A stretch of 64,000 nucleotides of DNA, taken from assembly GCF_025370775.1 (NCBI RefSeq), contig NZ_JAMXEX010000001.1:124001-188000 (forward strand). Reading direction: 5' to 3'. Shown one piece after another: positions 61,293 through 64,000 of the stretch (the first letter of the stretch is position 1; the number at the start of each line of letters is the position of its first letter). The position numbers were made by a program, and so were the translations under genes. This stretch comes from Ancylothrix sp. D3o. GTDB taxonomy: Bacteria; Cyanobacteriota; Cyanobacteriia; Cyanobacteriales; Oscillatoriaceae. A model generated the notes under the pieces. The model was given only the letters and a program-made list of their open reading frames with translations, searched no databases and was not told the origin of the DNA.

Positions 61293-63137
61293 ATGACAAC
61301 AACAGTAGCAGTGCGTCCGGCTGATTTACGCCATTTAGGGCAGCAGTTAGAAGAACGCCTACAACTCAAATTATTTCCCAATGGCCCGATGCAAGTGCGG
61401 TGTGCTCGCCGGAGCGAAACGCTGATGGTTTTGGGGCAGCATAGCGAGTTAGTAATGCCCGATACTCAGCAAATTTTCAGCATTTTGGAGCAAGCCATCA
61501 CAGCTTTGCATCCCGACTGGGTGGAAAAAGTGCAGCTTTTTCTCCAGGTGACAGAAAAAAAACAACCCTACGCTACTCACAGTTTTAGTATTGCAGCGCC
61601 CACCATTACAGGTGTGCCGCCTGTGCCACTGGTAAGCAAAGAAGAAATGCCACCGCTGTCGGAAGTTGCTACTGCTGAGTTTTCGCCAGAGGAACCGATT
61701 CTAACGGCAGAAAACAGGGCAAAAGTGACGGCGGATGTGGCTGATCCTTGGGAAACAAAGGAGGCAACCTCTACCCCAGAACCGGAAATGATGACGGAAG
61801 AGGTGCCAGTATCAAAACCGGTGGATGAGGTGCCAAGGAAAGATAACGTCTGGTTGCCGGCAACGGTTATGGGTGCCGGTGTAAGTTTGGTGGTATTGCT
61901 GGGGATTGTTTATCCTTTGACCCGGCCTTGTGTGATTGGCAAATGTGTGGAATTGGCAACGGCAAAAGAACTCGGTCAGGAGTCGGTTAAAATTTTGGAA
62001 GGCGCGAAAACTGCCGCTGCGCCGATACAAGCAAAAAGCAAATTAAGAGAAGCTGAAGAAGTTTTAAAAACGATTCCTTTTTGGTCTTTTTACTATCAAG
62101 AAGCTCAGAGTTTAATTCAAACTTATCAAAATCGAGCCGGGGTGTTTGATGATTTGTTGGAAATTCAAAAAAGTGCTACTTTAGCTTCACAAAAAAGCCA
62201 AAATCCTCCGCATTCTCTGGGAACTTGGCAAGAAATTCAAAGTTTGTGGCGCTCTGCTATTGCGAAATTGGAAAAGCTGCCCGCAGATAGTCAAATTGAT
62301 GGCTGGAGAGAGGAGAAAATTAAGGAGTACCAGAAGAATGTAGAGGTGGTTAACAAGCGTATTCAAAGCGAGCAAAAAGCTGAAAATCAGCTAAGAGCAG
62401 CGATTTCAGCGGGACAAATTGCGGAAGCTCGTCAAGGTGTGGCTCAAAGTTTGGAAGGTTGGCAGCAAGTTCATGCAACTTGGCAAACGGCAATAAAGGC
62501 TTTGCAGCAGGTGCCGGTGGGGACTATGGCGCATCGAGAAGCTCAGCAAATAATGCAAAATTATCAGCCGAAGTTGCTGGAAACTCAAGCGCGGAAAATC
62601 ACGGAGGAAAAGGCGGCGGCGGTTTATAATCAGTCTTTGCGTTTGGCAGAAAATGCTCAGCGTTCTGAAGAAAAAAATCAGTGGACTCAAGCTGTTTCTT
62701 TGTGGCGACAAGCGATTGTTAATACTGAAAAGGTGCCGGTGGGAACCGATTATTATGAGCAGTCTTTGCCTCTTAAGGAAGCTTATAATAGTTCTTTGGA
62801 ACGAGCGCAAGCAAAGCTACAAGTTGCGGTTACTTTGCAAAAGGTACGGCAAGATTTAAGGACAACTTGCGCTGGCCGGTTGAAGGTTTGCGATTATGCG
62901 GTGACGGGAGATAGAATTACGGTTTATATTAGCCCTGAATATCAAAAGGCAATTCGTCAAGCTGCGACTATTGCAGATCGCAAGAATGATTCTAAAACAC
63001 GGGCTACTGTAGACAGTCGTGTGCAGAAGTTGCAATCAACTTTGGAGACTATTAGTAATCGGGCGGGTATTCCTGTTCAGGTGTATGATTCGACGGGGGG
63101 TGTGATTGGAAGTTATACGCCGCGTCCGAGAACTTAA
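61293..63137 (+). CDS. Cyanobacterial single-span membrane protein with coiled coil
   Basis: 614 residues. The N-terminal 110 residues form a folded domain (ADLRHLGQQLEERLQLKLFPNGPMQVRC); an acidic linker (about 110-185) leads to one membrane helix (about 190-212: ATVMGAGVSLVVLLGIVYPL). The remaining 400 residues are helical, with heptad-like regions and TPR-like repeats (SLEGWQQVHATWQTAIKALQQVP, then SLWRQAIVNTEKVP), ending in a small globular domain. Family conserved in cyanobacteria to my recollection; function unknown. Confidence 0.75.
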   Translation: MTTTVAVRPADLRHLGQQLEERLQLKLFPNGPMQVRCARRSETLMVLGQHSELVMPDTQQIFSILEQAITALHPDWVEKVQLFLQVTEKKQPYATHSFSIAAPTITGVPPVPLVSKEEMPPLSEVATAEFSPEEPILTAENRAKVTADVADPWETKEATSTPEPEMMTEEVPVSKPVDEVPRKDNVWLPATVMGAGVSLVVLLGIVYPLTRPCVIGKCVELATAKELGQESVKILEGAKTAAAPIQAKSKLREAEEVLKTIPFWSFYYQEAQSLIQTYQNRAGVFDDLLEIQKSATLASQKSQNPPHSLGTWQEIQSLWRSAIAKLEKLPADSQIDGWREEKIKEYQKNVEVVNKRIQSEQKAENQLRAAISAGQIAEARQGVAQSLEGWQQVHATWQTAIKALQQVPVGTMAHREAQQIMQNYQPKLLETQARKITEEKAAAVYNQSLRLAENAQRSEEKNQWTQAVSLWRQAIVNTEKVPVGTDYYEQSLPLKEAYNSSLERAQAKLQVAVTLQKVRQDLRTTCAGRLKVCDYAVTGDRITVYISPEYQKAIRQAATIADRKNDSKTRATVDSRVQKLQSTLETISNRAGIPVQVYDSTGGVIGSYTPRPRT

Positions 63138-63305
63138 AATGTTGTAGAAAGCCGGTTTTTTGCAGAGATCGGCTTCCTAAGTCCCTAGCGGTGAAGATCA
63201 ATAAATTTTAGGTATGTAGTTGGACTTTAGCTATTTTTCTCCATACTACATACCGGCTCAATTACCGCTACTACATAGATAATTTTTATTAAAATTCCCA
63301 CCCAC

Positions 63306-64000
63306 CCATGACCAAAACTCAACAATTTTTAGCTCAACTTCCGGGGGATGTTTATAGCGGTTTGCAACGAGTAGATAGCCTGTGGAAAAACATCAAAGAA
63401 AATACGTCCCCTGATGTGCCGGTGGTTATAAAAACAAGCAATCAAGTTTTGGGAAATGTTGATTGGGATGTGGTGATTTGTGGGGGAACTCTGGGAGTTT
63501 TTATTGGGGCTGCTTTGGCTGTTCGTGGTTGGCGGGTGGCGTTAATTGAACGCGGAATTTTGCGAGGGAGGGAACAGGAATGGAATGTTTCTCGGCAGGA
63601 ATTAGAGGTTTTTTTGGAGTTAGATTTATTAACCCAAAGCGAGTTAAATGAAGCTATTGCTACCGAATATAATCCGGCGCGGGTGAGATTTTTTGAGGGT
63701 AAGGAAGTTTGGATCAGGGATGTTTTAAATATAGGTGTTGATCCTGTTTTTTTGCTAGAAAAATTAAAGAAAAAATTTTTAGATTGCGGTGGATATTTGT
63801 TAGAAGATACGGCATTTAAAGAAGCTGTGCTATATCCTGATGGGGTGGTGGTGGAGGCGGGCAAGCAAGAGTTGAAAGGCCGGTTGTTAATGGATGCAAT
63901 GGGGCATTTTTCGCCGATTATTAAACAAGCCCGCCAAGGAGAAAAACCCGATGGTATTTGTTTGGTGGTGGGGAGTTGTGCGAAAGGGTTTGCACAAAAT
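63306..64000 (+). CDS. cruP: CruP-type lycopene cyclase paralogue (partial)
   Basis: 231 residues, then the window ends. The FAD-binding motif is VVICGGTLGVFIGAALAVRG (about 55-75). EWNVSRQELEVF, EYNPARVRFF, VWIRDVLNIGVDPVFLL, LMDAMGHFSPIIKQARQGEK and PDGICLVVGSCAKGF match CruP of cyanobacteria and plants closely. CruP is related to the CruA lycopene cyclases; plant CruP has been linked to limiting carotenoid turnover under oxidative stress. The start is chosen as the ATG at 63306, first of the frame. Confidence 0.9.

Overview
The window is cyanobacterial chromosomal DNA, probably from a filamentous species. Supporting genes are a CruP-type lycopene cyclase paralogue, the DUF3119 and DUF3086 families, a cyanobacteriochrome-type GAF domain, class III adenylate cyclases, a caspase homologue next to a TPR-CHAT protein, and short tandem heptamer repeats. 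No species is claimed.

Region 1 (1-14.9 kb) is an integrated mobile element. It ends on the right at a tyrosine recombinase whose start lies beside the 3' end of a tRNA-Ala(CGC) gene. Between them are six copies of an 11-bp direct repeat, five of them phased at 11 bp. About seventeen small, compact, mostly minus-strand genes look like a structural module: Gly-rich, repeat-rich and beta-rich proteins, a fibre-tip-like domain, a membrane/coiled-coil protein and several internal paralogue sets. No terminase, portal, tail tape measure or replicase is recognisable. The control region holds a ribbon-helix-helix-like repressor with its own operator, and a 281-bp inverted repeat built from GTGGATCACTT motifs and centred on a 16-bp palindrome in AT-rich DNA, which looks like an origin, partition or packaging site. 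The left boundary is outside the window. This element is the best candidate for an undescribed system.

Region 2 (15-33.8 kb) is mainly chromosomal. It has a HAD hydrolase, a TVP38-type membrane protein, an ArsS-like radical SAM enzyme, a two-gene operon of a caspase-like protease and a TPR-CHAT protease, a polysaccharide deacetylase, a pentapeptide-repeat protein, ilvD and leuA (branched-chain amino acids), a LabA-like NYN protein, a Ycf29-like response regulator and a thioredoxin-fold 2Fe-2S protein.

Region 3 (33.8-49.4 kb) is signalling and nitrogen scavenging. Two multidomain adenylate cyclases flank a di-heme cytochrome c peroxidase in one operon. A BMP-type ABC importer is interleaved with a biuret-hydrolase homologue and followed by a second isochorismatase-fold amidase, suggesting uptake and breakdown of biuret/triuret-like ureides. 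A decayed adenylate cyclase C-terminus lies next, followed by a REC-GAF-GGDEF protein whose GAF has the DXCF signature of dual-cysteine cyanobacteriochromes.

Region 4 (49.4-64 kb) is housekeeping: an HNH nuclease, a DHH phosphoesterase, sixA, gltA behind a 155-bp tandem repeat array, an MlaE-type permease, DUF3119, DUF3086, plsY, sucC/sucD-like genes, a large membrane coiled-coil protein and the start of cruP, which runs off the end.
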